A DNA stretch of 64,000 nucleotides from Bog-950 sp964423405 (GTDB lineage: Bacteria; Bacteroidota; Bacteroidia; Chitinophagales; LD1), in the NCBI GenBank assembly GCA_964423405.1, contig CAYREY010000001.1:94055-158054 (forward strand). Reading direction: 5' to 3'. This document shows, one piece after another, positions 17,713-25,957 of this stretch (positions are counted from its first letter, which is position 1; every line of letters begins with the position of its first letter). Position numbers and translations under genes: made by a program. Under the pieces are notes generated by a model, which saw only the letters and a list, made by a program, of their open reading frames with translations, was not told the origin of the DNA and ran no database searches.

Positions 17713-18876
17713 TTAGCGTTGCAATACTTTACCAAACACATCCTTAATAATATCGCTGGTTTGGCCGGCAGGGTCTTTACGTATTTTTGCTTCCTCCTGG
17801 GCTACCATGTAAAACAAACCATCTATAGCTTTACGGGTAACATAATCGGGCAGGTCGGTACTAATAGGGCTAACCAATGGTATTTTGTTGTAGTATGTAG
17901 TAATATCTTTCCAGTACTTGGTGGCAAGGGTTTTATCCAGTGCAGTTTTAATAGTTGGCTTAAAAGATGTAACCAGGCTTTCGGTGGTTGTGCGCTTTAA
18001 AAACTGAGTAGCGGCATCGGGTTGTTGGTTGCTTACAATGTTTACCGCATCGGTTACGGTCATCTGCTTAATGCTATTTATAAAAATAGGCCCTGCCTGT
18101 TTTGCTGCATCCTCTGCTGCACGGTTCATGCTTAACACCATATTATCGGCCAGGCTGCCCATGCCCATACTGCGCAGGGTACTTTCTGCCTGCCTTACCT
18201 GAGTTGGAAAAGGAATTTTAATAGCCGTGTTTTTAAAAAAGCCATCGGTTACCGATACTTTATCTACGCCAACTTGTATGCCTTTCATCAGGGCTTCTTT
18301 AATAGCGCTGGTGGCATCACCATCGGTAATAGTATTGATGATGCTGCCGGGAGTTGTTTGGGTATTCGTGTTGGTATTGTTACCCGAGCCCTTTGTCCCA
18401 ATATTTGTTTGCTGTTGTGTGCCGGTATTGGTTTGGGTGTTGTTGCCCGATTGTTGAGTGGTATTGTTATCTGTGGATGTTCCACTACCTGTTGCTGTAC
18501 CGGGCCTCTCTAAAGTGCCTGTTTTTATGGTTTTGGTAGTTGTACCGCCATTTATGGTTTGAGGTGTATTTGTAGTGGTTTTAGAGGTGCCACTGCTGCT
18601 AGTACCTGCCGGTGTGGTTTTGGTGGTACTGGTTGTTTTACTACTGCCTGTTTTGGTAGTAGTAGTTTTAGAAGGGGTAGGTTTAACTGTAGTAGTTGAC
18701 TTACCTGTAGCTGATTTTGCAGTAGAGGTGGTTTTAGTTACAGTAGATTTTGCTTTGCTTACAGACTGAGTTGGCAATTTCTTCACTGTTGTTGTGGTGG
18801 TAGTTGTCTGAGCCTGCGTGCTAACTGCCAGTAAAGTGGCAAATGCTGTGGTTAGCAACGGTTTAATCATCTTCAT
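17713..18876 (-). CDS. Secreted DUF4197 protein with long Thr-rich linker
   Basis: A 387-residue protein with signal peptide (LLTTAFATLLAVSTQAQ), then a low-complexity region at roughly 24-180 made almost only of Thr, Ser, Lys, Gly, Asn and Gln (runs such as TTTTTTT), then a DUF4197 domain from about 185 (SAIKEALMKGIQVGVDKVS, ending VFGKVLQR). Usual DUF4197 proteins are about 240 residues, so the linker is a large addition. DUF4197 is a helical envelope domain of unknown function. The linker may span periplasm or peptidoglycan and be a glycosylation target; this is inference. Confidence 0.88.
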   Translation of the reverse strand: MKMIKPLLTTAFATLLAVSTQAQTTTTTTTVKKLPTQSVSKAKSTVTKTTSTAKSATGKSTTTVKPTPSKTTTTKTGSSKTTSTTKTTPAGTSSSGTSKTTTNTPQTINGGTTTKTIKTGTLERPGTATGSGTSTDNNTTQQSGNNTQTNTGTQQQTNIGTKGSGNNTNTNTQTTPGSIINTITDGDATSAIKEALMKGIQVGVDKVSVTDGFFKNTAIKIPFPTQVRQAESTLRSMGMGSLADNMVLSMNRAAEDAAKQAGPIFINSIKQMTVTDAVNIVSNQQPDAATQFLKRTTTESLVTSFKPTIKTALDKTLATKYWKDITTYYNKIPLVSPISTDLPDYVTRKAIDGLFYMVAQEEAKIRKDPAGQTSDIIKDVFGKVLQR

Positions 18877-19045
18877 GTGCGTGTTTTTTGAATTAAATAT
18901 CCAAATGTGGTGCCAATCTACGCTTTAATAAGCAAAACAACCTAAAAGCGTGTTTAAGGGTGCATTGTTTTCTGAATGTTAAGACATTTTTTTTACAGTA
19001 ACAACCCAGTTACCAAAGCAGAAACCACATTTTAGCCTCCAAAAC

Positions 19046-19079
19046 TTAACATTGGCTTAACATTGTAAATATACTTTCG
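19046..19079 (+). promoter_or_regulatory. Tandem TTAACA repeat (Pho-box-like) with -7 box before phosphate genes
   Basis: TTAACA occurs at 19046-19051 and again at 19057-19062, exactly 11 bases apart, inside the direct repeat CTTAACATTGG/CTTAACATTGT. Nine bases after the second copy is a -7-like TACTTTCG (19072-19079). This is the geometry of PhoP/PhoB binding sites (11-base direct repeats, Bacillus consensus TTAACA with 5-base spacer). The downstream genes are for phosphate transport. Regulator identity is inferred. Confidence 0.6.
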
Positions 19080-19109
19080 CATTAACAATTAAAAACAAAA
19101 ACAAGCATT

Positions 19110-19754
19110 ATGGCTTTAGGAAAAATTTTTTCATTCCTGGTTCCAAAAGACAAAAATTTCTTTCAACTGTTTACCCAATCATCGGGTAACCTGGTAGAAA
19201 TTTCAAAAGTATTTTCAGAGATGGCCAACGCACCAGCCAGCAGACGACATGAGTTGCAGAAAAAGATATCGGACCTGGAACATGTAGGAGATGAAATAAC
19301 CCACCAGATTTTTACAGAACTAAGCACCAATTTTATAACCCCGTTCGACCGTGAAGATATATCGTACCTGGCATCATCGCTGGATGATATTGTTGACTAT
19401 ATACACGGATCGGCCAAAAGGCTGGATACCTATAAGATAGATGAGATATCGCCAGCCATGAAAAAGCTTTGCGAAATAATAGAGCACAGCGCTAAAGAAA
19501 TACATGTAGCCGTAAGCAACATGAAAGACATGAACAACGCGGTGCGCATACGCGAAGCTATTGTACGCATTAACAGCCTGGAGAACCATGCCGATGATGT
19601 GTTTGATACAGCTATTGCCGAGCTATTTGAAAACGAAAAAGACGCTATCAAAATTATTAAGCTGAAAGAAATTCTTTCGAACATGGAAACTGCTACAGAT
19701 AAATGTGAAGACGTAGCGAATGTGATTGAAACTATAATTGTGAAGAACTCATAA
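19110..19754 (+). CDS. DUF47/PhoU-like phosphate transport regulator
   Basis: A 214-residue all-helical cytoplasmic protein of the DUF47 (TIGR00153) family, distant from PhoU, with conserved acidic metal-binding positions in ISDLEHVGDEITHQI and the later NSLENHADDVFD and CEDVANVIE segments. It is always found next to PiT transporters and modulates phosphate uptake. Here it lies 66 bases upstream of the PiT gene in the same direction, and a Pho-box-like promoter precedes it. Confidence 0.93.
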   Translation: MALGKIFSFLVPKDKNFFQLFTQSSGNLVEISKVFSEMANAPASRRHELQKKISDLEHVGDEITHQIFTELSTNFITPFDREDISYLASSLDDIVDYIHGSAKRLDTYKIDEISPAMKKLCEIIEHSAKEIHVAVSNMKDMNNAVRIREAIVRINSLENHADDVFDTAIAELFENEKDAIKIIKLKEILSNMETATDKCEDVANVIETIIVKNS

Positions 19755-19820
19755 TTGCAGTTTGAATGGCCGAAGCCCAGCAACAGAGCAACGCCATTTA
19801 ACCCTTAAACTAATAATAAC

Positions 19821-20867
19821 ATGTTTGAAATTTTAGCAATAATAATTGTACTGGCCCTTGTTTTTGATTTCATCAACGGCTTTCACGATTCGGCAAACTC
19901 TATTGCCACCATTGTTTCTACCCGGGTGCTTACACCATTTCAGGCGGTAGTATGGGCCGCATTTTTTAACGTAGTAGCATACTGGATATCTGAATTTAAA
20001 GTAGCCGATACAGTGGCAAAAACTGTAAAACCCGAATCGATTACACTGGCTGTTATTATGGCCGGATTGATTGCTGCCATTTTCTGGAACCTGCTTACCT
20101 GGTATCTGGGCATACCATCCAGTTCATCGCACACACTAATGGGTGGCTTTGCCGGTGCAGCTATAGCACATGCCGGTTTTGATGTAGTAAATATGGACAA
20201 GGTAGTAAAAACACTTTCGTTTATTGTACTGGCACCGCTTATAGGACTACTACTCTCCTACTTCATATCGGTAATACTGCTCTGGGCCTGCTCTAAAACC
20301 AACCCGTATAAAATGAACGACTGGTTTAAACGCCTGCAATTACTTTCATCGGCATTGTTTAGTATAGGCCATGGTGGCAACGATGCCCAGAAAGTAATGG
20401 GTATTATAGCAGCCACATTAATTGTATATGTAAACAAAGCAGGAATAGATGCGAACAGCATACCCGACTGGCTGAATGTAGTACAGGTAGATGGTAAAAT
20501 TAAACACATACCACACTGGATAGTGCTTTCCTGCTACTCGGCCATAGGACTGGGCACCCTGATGGGTGGCTGGAGAATTGTAAAAACAATGGGTAGTAAA
20601 ATAACCAAAATGACCCCATTTGAAGGTGTAGCAGCAGAAACTGCCGGTGCTATTACGCTGTTTGCAACCGAAAAGCTTGGCATACCTGTTTCTACCACAC
20701 ACACCATTACCGGTTCTATTATTGGTGTAGGCTTAACCAAGCGTATTTCGGCGGTGCGCTGGGGTGTTACATTTAATATTATATGGGCCTGGATATTGAC
20801 AATACCTGTATCGGGGTCGCTGGGTGCCGTTTTATACTACGTGCTTAAAAATTTTATTGGCGAATAA
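19821..20867 (+). CDS. PiT-family inorganic phosphate transporter
   Basis: A 348-residue low-affinity phosphate (metal-phosphate):H+ symporter. Ten or so helices are visible, with the two PiT signature repeats: FDFINGFHDSANSIATIVSTR near residue 14 and SIGHGGNDAQKVMGI near 178. GIPSSSSHTLMGG and GIPVSTTHTITGS are the paired pseudo-symmetric loops. Length is normal for the short bacterial form. It forms an operon with the DUF47 gene and ends at a strong terminator. Confidence 0.95.
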   Translation: MFEILAIIIVLALVFDFINGFHDSANSIATIVSTRVLTPFQAVVWAAFFNVVAYWISEFKVADTVAKTVKPESITLAVIMAGLIAAIFWNLLTWYLGIPSSSSHTLMGGFAGAAIAHAGFDVVNMDKVVKTLSFIVLAPLIGLLLSYFISVILLWACSKTNPYKMNDWFKRLQLLSSALFSIGHGGNDAQKVMGIIAATLIVYVNKAGIDANSIPDWLNVVQVDGKIKHIPHWIVLSCYSAIGLGTLMGGWRIVKTMGSKITKMTPFEGVAAETAGAITLFATEKLGIPVSTTHTITGSIIGVGLTKRISAVRWGVTFNIIWAWILTIPVSGSLGAVLYYVLKNFIGE

Positions 20868-20880
20868 TTGCTTAACCGCT

Positions 20881-20927
20881 AAAAAACAGAAAGGGCAGCT
20901 ATACTATAGCTGCCCTTTCTGTTTTTT
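20881..20927. terminator. Shared bidirectional terminator
   Basis: A near-perfect palindrome of 47 bases has arms AAAAAACAGAAAGGGCAGC and GCTGCCCTTTCTGTTTTTT. It serves both the rightward PiT gene and the leftward barrel gene, whose stop codon (20926-20928) lies at its edge. Confidence 0.92.
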
Positions 20928-21510
20928 ATAACCTGAATGTAAAACCAATATTGGCAATACTTTTTCCAAAACCAATTTCGCCGTTTACTGCTACTCGTGG
21001 CACAAAGTAATACCTTATACCTGCCTGCACGCCACCAAATGCAATTGGTACAGCTCTTACCACATCGGGGTAGTAAGTAAATGCCACCCCGCTGCCTGCA
21101 TTAATGCCGGCATATATATCCAGCTTATCGGCATGTATATTACGGCTGGCGTTATCGGCAATTAACTGATAGAAGTGAAAGTTTGCTATAAGCCCTACAG
21201 GTATATTTAACTCGCCCAGATAATTGCGGTTAACAGGGCCGCGTCCACCAATACCAGTAGTAAAGCCCAGCCCTACATACTTGTGTACACCAAACTCGCC
21301 CTGAAAGTTAAACTGACCTGTAACCGGCCAGTAGTACAGGCGGGGAACAGGTGCATCTGTATAGTAATACCTATCTAAATGTATGTATTGCGATGGGCCA
21401 ATACCCAACGACAATACATTGGTGTGCCTGCCCCAGGCCTGAGCTTGCACATACTGTGTTACACCTATTGCTATCCATAGCATCATCAGGTTACGCATTA
21501 ACTTTTTCAT
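20926..21510 (-). CDS. Small outer-membrane beta-barrel protein
   Basis: A 194-residue protein starting at ATG 21510 (signal peptide MKKLMRNLMMLWIAIGVTQYVQAQ). The mature part has alternating beta strands with many Gly and aromatic residues, such as GVHKYVGLGFTTGIGG, and a terminal strand ending IGFTFRL with C-terminal aromatic-x-Leu, like OMP_b-brl family porins. No catalytic motif was seen. The upstream in-frame extension to 21579 has no signal character and is rejected. Confidence 0.8.
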   Translation of the reverse strand: MKKLMRNLMMLWIAIGVTQYVQAQAWGRHTNVLSLGIGPSQYIHLDRYYYTDAPVPRLYYWPVTGQFNFQGEFGVHKYVGLGFTTGIGGRGPVNRNYLGELNIPVGLIANFHFYQLIADNASRNIHADKLDIYAGINAGSGVAFTYYPDVVRAVPIAFGGVQAGIRYYFVPRVAVNGEIGFGKSIANIGFTFRL

Positions 21511-21697
21511 ACTTTGTTTTTTAAATAGTGAACAATGTTGTGATTGATTCCATACATACCAGTTCAATTTTCCTGCCACCCTGTTTTGGGGATTGGTTTC
21601 CCCATTTTATACCCAAACAAGTGGGTAAAGTGCATGGCACAGTATTAGAACTACCACAAACAGGAACAACATTGCTTAACCACTAAAATTGAAAACA

Positions 21698-21853
21698 ATG
21701 GACAATCTGCTATATGTAATCGCTCTTATCCTTGTTATAGGCTGGGCGATAGGCTTGTTTGCCTACCATGCACCAGGCATTATTCACATGCTGCTTGTAA
21801 TAGCGGTAATAGCCATACTACTACGTGTGATAAAAGGTAAAGAGCCGGTTTAA
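21698..21853 (+). CDS. lmo0937-family small membrane protein
   Basis: A 51-residue protein (MDNLLYVIALILVIGWAIGLF ... RVIKGKEPV) with two hydrophobic helices and a basic tail, matching the lmo0937/DUF5670 family of tiny membrane proteins, often stress-induced in Bacteroidota and Firmicutes. The frame is clean from ATG 21698 to TAA 21853. It is followed in the same direction by a small lipoprotein and a second two-helix protein. Confidence 0.85.
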   Translation: MDNLLYVIALILVIGWAIGLFAYHAPGIIHMLLVIAVIAILLRVIKGKEPV

Positions 21854-21901
21854 ACAATTCTCTATCATTTACTATTAACTAACCAATTAAAACTACGTGT
21901 T

Positions 21902-22102
21902 ATGAAAAAAATAATTTTTGTAGCCATTGCAGGCTTACTATTTACAGCGGGTTTATCATCGTGCAAACAGTGCCAGGTGTGTACTAAAGATTCGAGCCCT
22001 GAAATAAGAATATGTGAACGGGATTACTCATCGGCCACAGAATATGGCTTTGCCATAGATGTGCAAGAGTCGCAGGGCTATGAGTGCAAGGGAGCAATAT
22101 AG
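21902..22102 (+). CDS. Small Cys-patterned lipoprotein, paralog 1
   Basis: A 66-residue protein with lipoprotein signal (hydrophobic 4-19, then SSC with Cys 21 as the lipidation site). The mature part has C24, C27, C38 and C62, and ends GYEC plus four residues. The same cysteine positions (21, 24, 27, 38, 63) and the SSC, CxxC, D(Y/F), ID and GYEC landmarks occur in the lipoprotein at 48439-48639. Function unknown; the four free cysteines suggest metal binding or disulfides. A strong terminator follows. Confidence 0.85.
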   Translation: MKKIIFVAIAGLLFTAGLSSCKQCQVCTKDSSPEIRICERDYSSATEYGFAIDVQESQGYECKGAI

Positions 22103-22118
22103 TTAGTGTGGGTGTTGC

Positions 22119-22150
22119 GGCGGGTGCACCAGGTGCACCCGCCTTTTTTT
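22119..22150 (+). terminator. Rho-independent terminator
   Basis: GGCGGGTGCACC (22119-22130), a one-base centre, GGTGCACCCGCC (22132-22143), then seven T. It lies 16 bases after the lipoprotein stop and before the next small membrane gene. Confidence 0.93.
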
Positions 22151-22173
22151 GTTTAACAATTAAACACTGAATT

Positions 22174-22392
22174 ATGAGAAAAGCAGGATTGATACTGATA
22201 ATAATAGGTGTAGTGATTACCCTACTGGCAGGTGCTACCTTTATAACAAAAAAGAAGGTGTTAGATATAGGTAAACTTGAAATTACAAAAGAACAAGAAC
22301 ACCAGCTACCATGGACACCCGTGGCAGGTATTATAGTAATAGTAGCCGGTATTGCCATATTAATAATCAATAATGGAAAGAGCAACACATAA
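22174..22392 (+). CDS. Small two-helix membrane protein
   Basis: A 72-residue protein with a first helix (LILIIIGVVITLLAGATFI), a short polar segment (TKKKVLDIGKLEITKEQEH) and a second helix (VAGIIVIVAGIAILII). The pattern with DIGKLEIT between two helices is seen in small Bacteroidota membrane proteins of unknown function. It lies in a run of small membrane or envelope genes (21698-22392). Confidence 0.75.
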   Translation: MRKAGLILIIIGVVITLLAGATFITKKKVLDIGKLEITKEQEHQLPWTPVAGIIVIVAGIAILIINNGKSNT

Positions 22393-22461
22393 TTACGGTT
22401 GTTAGAATATATGTTAATATATAAACAGTACAAGTCAGGCATATAAATTTATTGGCGGGTC

Positions 22462-23205
22462 TTGCGTTTAATAAAAAAAACACTCATGCTGCTAATAATA
22501 TTTACTGTATTTGCCCTGTGCTTTATTATAGAACGACTGAACCCGGGATGGAAACTCCCCAAAGTACCTACCTGGACAATTCGAGTGTTGGCTGTAAACT
22601 TTGTACAACTAAGCGTGGTGTTACTGGCCGGAGTAACCTGGGAAAAATGGAGTTCCGGCCATTCTGTTTTTAATATCTCGTCGCATATAGGGCCGGTAGC
22701 CGGCGGTATGCTGGCATATTTTATTGCTACTTTTATTTTTTACTGGTGGCACCGCTGGCGCCATACAGTAGATTTTTTGTGGACACATTTTCACCAGATA
22801 CACCATAGCCCACAACGCATTGAAGTAATTACCTCTTTTTATAAACATCCGTTGGAGATGATAGTTAACTCAATAATAGGCAGTCTGCTGGTGTATGTAT
22901 CATTGGGGCTAAATGCCGAAGCAGGGGCTATATATACCTTATGCACGGCATTAGGTGAGTTTTTTTACCATACCAATATTAAAACACCGCAATGGATTGG
23001 CTATATATTTCAACGACCTGAGATGCACCGAATACACCACGAGTACAACAAGCACACTAATAACTATGGAGATATAGTATGGTGGGATATGCTATTTGGC
23101 ACGTACCAAAACCCCAAAGAATTTACTACCAGTTGTGGGTTTGACAACGAAAAAGAACAACGCCTGACAGATATGCTACAATTTAAAGATGTGCACAAAA
23201 AATAG
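22462..23205 (+). CDS. Sterol desaturase/fatty acid hydroxylase family protein
   Basis: A 247-residue membrane di-iron enzyme. The histidine clusters are visible: WWHRWRH (about 95-101), FHQIHHSPQR (about 110-119), and EMHRIHHEYNKH (about 188-199), the fatty acid hydroxylase (PF04116) arrangement. Three to four hydrophobic segments surround them. It would hydroxylate or desaturate a lipid or isoprenoid such as a carotenoid or fatty acid. TTG 22462 gives a basic N-terminus; ATG 22486 is the alternative start. Confidence 0.88.
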   Translation: MRLIKKTLMLLIIFTVFALCFIIERLNPGWKLPKVPTWTIRVLAVNFVQLSVVLLAGVTWEKWSSGHSVFNISSHIGPVAGGMLAYFIATFIFYWWHRWRHTVDFLWTHFHQIHHSPQRIEVITSFYKHPLEMIVNSIIGSLLVYVSLGLNAEAGAIYTLCTALGEFFYHTNIKTPQWIGYIFQRPEMHRIHHEYNKHTNNYGDIVWWDMLFGTYQNPKEFTTSCGFDNEKEQRLTDMLQFKDVHKK

Positions 23206-23255
23206 CAACAAAACCTACCTGAAGATAATAATAAAGTTCGCTTACTTTACCGCGT

Positions 23256-23864
23256 ATGGTAAGGCAACGTATTAAACGCGGGTTAAGGGTATCGCGATAT
23301 ATAATTTATAAAGAAACGCTGGTAGATTTCAGGGAGCACTTATGGTCGTTTATAGGTGCTTTTGTGGGCATAGGTATTATAGCCTGGTTTCAGAGCCATG
23401 CGCTTAGCCGGTACGAGAACATTTTTCTTATAGGTTCTTTTGGAGCATCCAGTGTACTGGTATATGGTGCTATACAAAGCCCGCTGGCACAACCACGCAA
23501 CCTGGTGGGTGGCCATGTTATATCGGCACTAATAGGTGTTACAGTATATAATATATTACCGGATATACTTTGGCTTACCGCCCCGCTGGCCGTAGCCCTA
23601 TCGATAGTATTAATGCAAATTACCAAAACACTACACCCACCCGGAGGTGCCACCGCATTAATTGCAGTTATAGGTACAGAGAAAATAAAGGCATTGGGGT
23701 ATGTATATGTATTATCGCCGGTGCTAAGCGGTTCATTGATACTATTAGTTACTGCAATGGTGTTTAATAATATAACCAAACACCGCCTCTACCCTACCGA
23801 TAAGTATTTCACCAACTCGCTGCGGCGAATGTTCATACGCAAAACAGCTGGCGAGGCCGAATAA
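23256..23864 (+). CDS. HPP-family integral membrane protein
   Basis: A 202-residue protein with four to five hydrophobic helices and the family signature LHPPGGATALIAVIG (about 125-139) preceded by PLAQPRNLVGGHVISA (about 75-90). HPP proteins (PF04982) include nitrite transporters of cyanobacteria and plastids. Many Bacteroidota forms also carry CBS domains, absent here. The N-terminus is basic and cytoplasmic. Transport substrate unproven. Confidence 0.88.
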   Translation: MVRQRIKRGLRVSRYIIYKETLVDFREHLWSFIGAFVGIGIIAWFQSHALSRYENIFLIGSFGASSVLVYGAIQSPLAQPRNLVGGHVISALIGVTVYNILPDILWLTAPLAVALSIVLMQITKTLHPPGGATALIAVIGTEKIKALGYVYVLSPVLSGSLILLVTAMVFNNITKHRLYPTDKYFTNSLRRMFIRKTAGEAE

Positions 23865-24116
23865 GCCAACTACACAACAGGTACGTTGTTATACACTACA
23901 TACACTTTAACTATTGCTTAATATAATAAAGGATAGTGCAGGCAAAATCTGTTTATAAACGCGCTATTTCACAAGCTGAAGATTGAAAAAGGGGCAACTT
24001 CAATGGCTGCCTTTACAACCACAATACCGGCTGTGTTTTTCTCAAAGCCAAAACCAAAACATTTTGTTGGTCAAACAGGTATTATATAACATAACACGCA
24101 CTTATAACCCACGAGT
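23865..24116. other. Intergenic DNA without a recognisable gene
   Basis: About 250 bases precede a possible 38-residue gene. I see no promoter box, hairpin or RNA signature beyond a few short AT-rich runs. Confidence 0.4.
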
Positions 24117-24233
24117 ATGAAAGCAAAAGTTTTACAATCCGATTTATTCCTCTACCAATTTGTTTCTAAGCTATTAGTTGCGCTGGCAGCCTACCAATAT
24201 GCCATGCTGTATATATTCAAAAGATTTGCCTGA
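24117..24233 (+). CDS. Possible 38-residue hydrophobic peptide
   Basis: ATG 24117 opens a 38-codon frame to TGA 24231-24233 (starts MKAKVLQSDLFLY, ends YIFKRFA). The middle (FVSKLLVALAAYQYAMLYIF) could be one membrane helix with basic residues at both ends. No promoter or family resemblance was seen. It occupies an otherwise empty 530-base gap. A chance frame of this length is quite possible. Confidence 0.3.
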   Translation: MKAKVLQSDLFLYQFVSKLLVALAAYQYAMLYIFKRFA

Positions 24234-24337
24234 TACCTTTCTGCGCCGGTGTTTTTAGATAGATCTGATGGTGGTTAATTGGTTTCTATCGTTTGTTTCC
24301 ACCGGCTAATCAGGCATGTTGTTGATGTTGTTTAAAG

Positions 24338-24373
24338 AAAACGCCCTCTGCAAGCAGAAGGCGTTTTTCTTTT
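24338..24373. terminator. Bidirectional terminator
   Basis: AAAACGCC (24338-24345) pairs with GGCGTTTT (24360-24367). The inner TCTGC/GCAGA extends the stem with one mismatch. T-rich DNA follows and A-rich DNA precedes. It lies 22-58 bases beyond the stop of the leftward coiled-coil gene. Confidence 0.85.
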
Positions 24374-24395
24374 TTAAGAAATACCAACAAAAAAA

Positions 24396-25031
24396 CTATT
24401 TCAACACCAGGTTGCTGGCCTGGGCAAAACCATTCTCGAAAGACAATGCTACCACCGACTGGCCTTTTGCATCGCCAATCTGTTTATTTACTGCTAACAA
24501 ATCGCTGTTGCGCTCAAGTTTTGCAGCACGCAGTTTTTTCTGTCCGTTAGTAATTTGCTTTTGGGTTTCAATAATAGCGGCAGTATGTGCTATAGCAGCG
24601 TTGTTACCTTTCATAAGGTCAGCATCCAGGTTACGGCGTTCGGCCAGTAGCACCCGTTGTTGTGCGCGTACATTACTTTTATGCGCAGCAACATGTGCCT
24701 TGTGCTGTAGCTTCAGGCTTGATTTATCTGCTTTTAAATAGTCACGTTCGCGTTTCAAATCGGCCTGTGCTTTAGATAAGCTGGTTATGGTAGCCTTTGA
24801 AACGGTACCGTTGGCACGCTCCTGTTTACGCTTTTCTTTAATAGCATCCACACGCTGTTGCTGATACTTAACACGCGAAACATCGTTAGTTATCGCATCT
24901 TTCTGATGTTTTATACTCAGGCTGTAATCTACGGATGGGGTTTGTGCCATTGTTGTATAATTAAAGCCTAGTACACCGGTAAGGGTTACGCAAGCGGTAA
25001 CCAATACCTTTTTTACTGTTGCATTTTTCAT
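24396..25031 (-). CDS. Secreted coiled-coil protein of unknown function
   Basis: A 211-residue protein starting at ATG 25031 (MKNATVKKVLVTACVTLTG..., signal peptide ending TMAQ). The rest is almost entirely charged, heptad-like helix with many K, Q, R and A, for example VSRVKYQQQRVDAIKEKRKQER and two more such stretches, ending FAQASNLVLK. It could be a periplasmic coiled-coil scaffold. No named domain recognised. It has its own terminator. Confidence 0.75.
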   Translation of the reverse strand: MKNATVKKVLVTACVTLTGVLGFNYTTMAQTPSVDYSLSIKHQKDAITNDVSRVKYQQQRVDAIKEKRKQERANGTVSKATITSLSKAQADLKRERDYLKADKSSLKLQHKAHVAAHKSNVRAQQRVLLAERRNLDADLMKGNNAAIAHTAAIIETQKQITNGQKKLRAAKLERNSDLLAVNKQIGDAKGQSVVALSFENGFAQASNLVLK

Positions 25032-25311
25032 AACTACTGATTTTAGGTTAACAATACAGTTGAGATTATTCAAACGCTGTACCGGCTTGGTTTATCAGTA
25101 AAAAACAGCCGGACTGCTTTGTTTTAACAGAATTACAACTGTGGCAATGTGTACTTTATTGCCTACCTGTGTATCATGTTCCCCTGTATTAAAAAATGCA
25201 GGTGATACTATTGACGCGGTAGGTTTGACATTACCAATTAATATACAAGCAATTGTAGCTACAGATTAACCGCGCAAAGCAAAACTGCATAGTTGTTGCA
25301 GCAAACAACCT

Positions 25312-25764
25312 ATGCAACATATACAGCATATTTTCCTGGCAGATGATGACTCCGATGACAGGGTATTGTTTTACGAAGCCATCAGGCTTTGCGTGCCTAC
25401 TGCCCATTGCAGCATTGCCAATAATGGAATGGAATTAATGGAGCATTTACAGGAATCGCTGAAGAGTGACCACCGATTAATTTTCCTGGATCTGAACATG
25501 CCTTTGAAAAACGGGCATGAATGCCTGACCGAGATAAGAAACCATCCTGATTTCAATAACATTCCGGTATTTATTTACTCTACCTCCATCAATCCTGCAG
25601 ATATTGACGAATCGCTGGCCAGAGGGGCTGACTTTTACATCCATAAGCCCGACTCGTTCAACTATTTGCTGGATATTGTAAAGCACATAATTTCACTTGA
25701 CCGCTGGCAACACCAAAAGCCAGCGCCCGAAGATTTTGTATTAAGAGCCGTGGCCGGAGCATAA
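25312..25764 (+). CDS. Single-domain response regulator (CheY-like)
   Basis: A 150-residue protein made of one receiver domain: acidic pocket D11/D12/D13, phospho-acceptor D60 (FLDLNMP), switch S90/T91 and K112 (IHKPDS). No output domain follows; the last 25 residues look disordered. In Bacteroidota such proteins receive phosphate from hybrid histidine kinases. No kinase is next to it. An imperfect hairpin at 25770-25798 (GAGGCTTA/TAAGCCTC) follows the stop without a T-run. Confidence 0.92.
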   Translation: MQHIQHIFLADDDSDDRVLFYEAIRLCVPTAHCSIANNGMELMEHLQESLKSDHRLIFLDLNMPLKNGHECLTEIRNHPDFNNIPVFIYSTSINPADIDESLARGADFYIHKPDSFNYLLDIVKHIISLDRWQHQKPAPEDFVLRAVAGA

Positions 25765-25944
25765 AAAAGAGGCTTACCTTTCCCAGATTAAGCCTCCTGT
25801 TACAAGGCCAGCAAACAGATACCCTGCATACCTTAACAACACAAAATGAGTGCCTGTGGTTGATTTTAAACGCTTTTTTAACGCTTGTTATTATTTAAAA
25901 AACTGTAAAAAACTGCAGGGTTTCATTTTTGTTTAGATATAATC

Positions 25945-25952
25945 TAAATTCG
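25945..25952 (+). promoter_or_regulatory. -7 box TAAATTCG just before a GTG start
   Basis: TAnnTTCG lies five bases before GTG 25958. This is the TTCG variant seen several times in this window. Transcription would start close to the start codon, so the messenger has almost no leader. Confidence 0.5.
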
Positions 25953-25957
25953 CCCCT

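Noticed and set aside
25770..25798. Hairpin GAGGCTTA/TAAGCCTC after the response regulator
   Set aside because: It has no T-run on the plus side and no gene on the minus side. It may be a weak terminator, but evidence is too thin to list.
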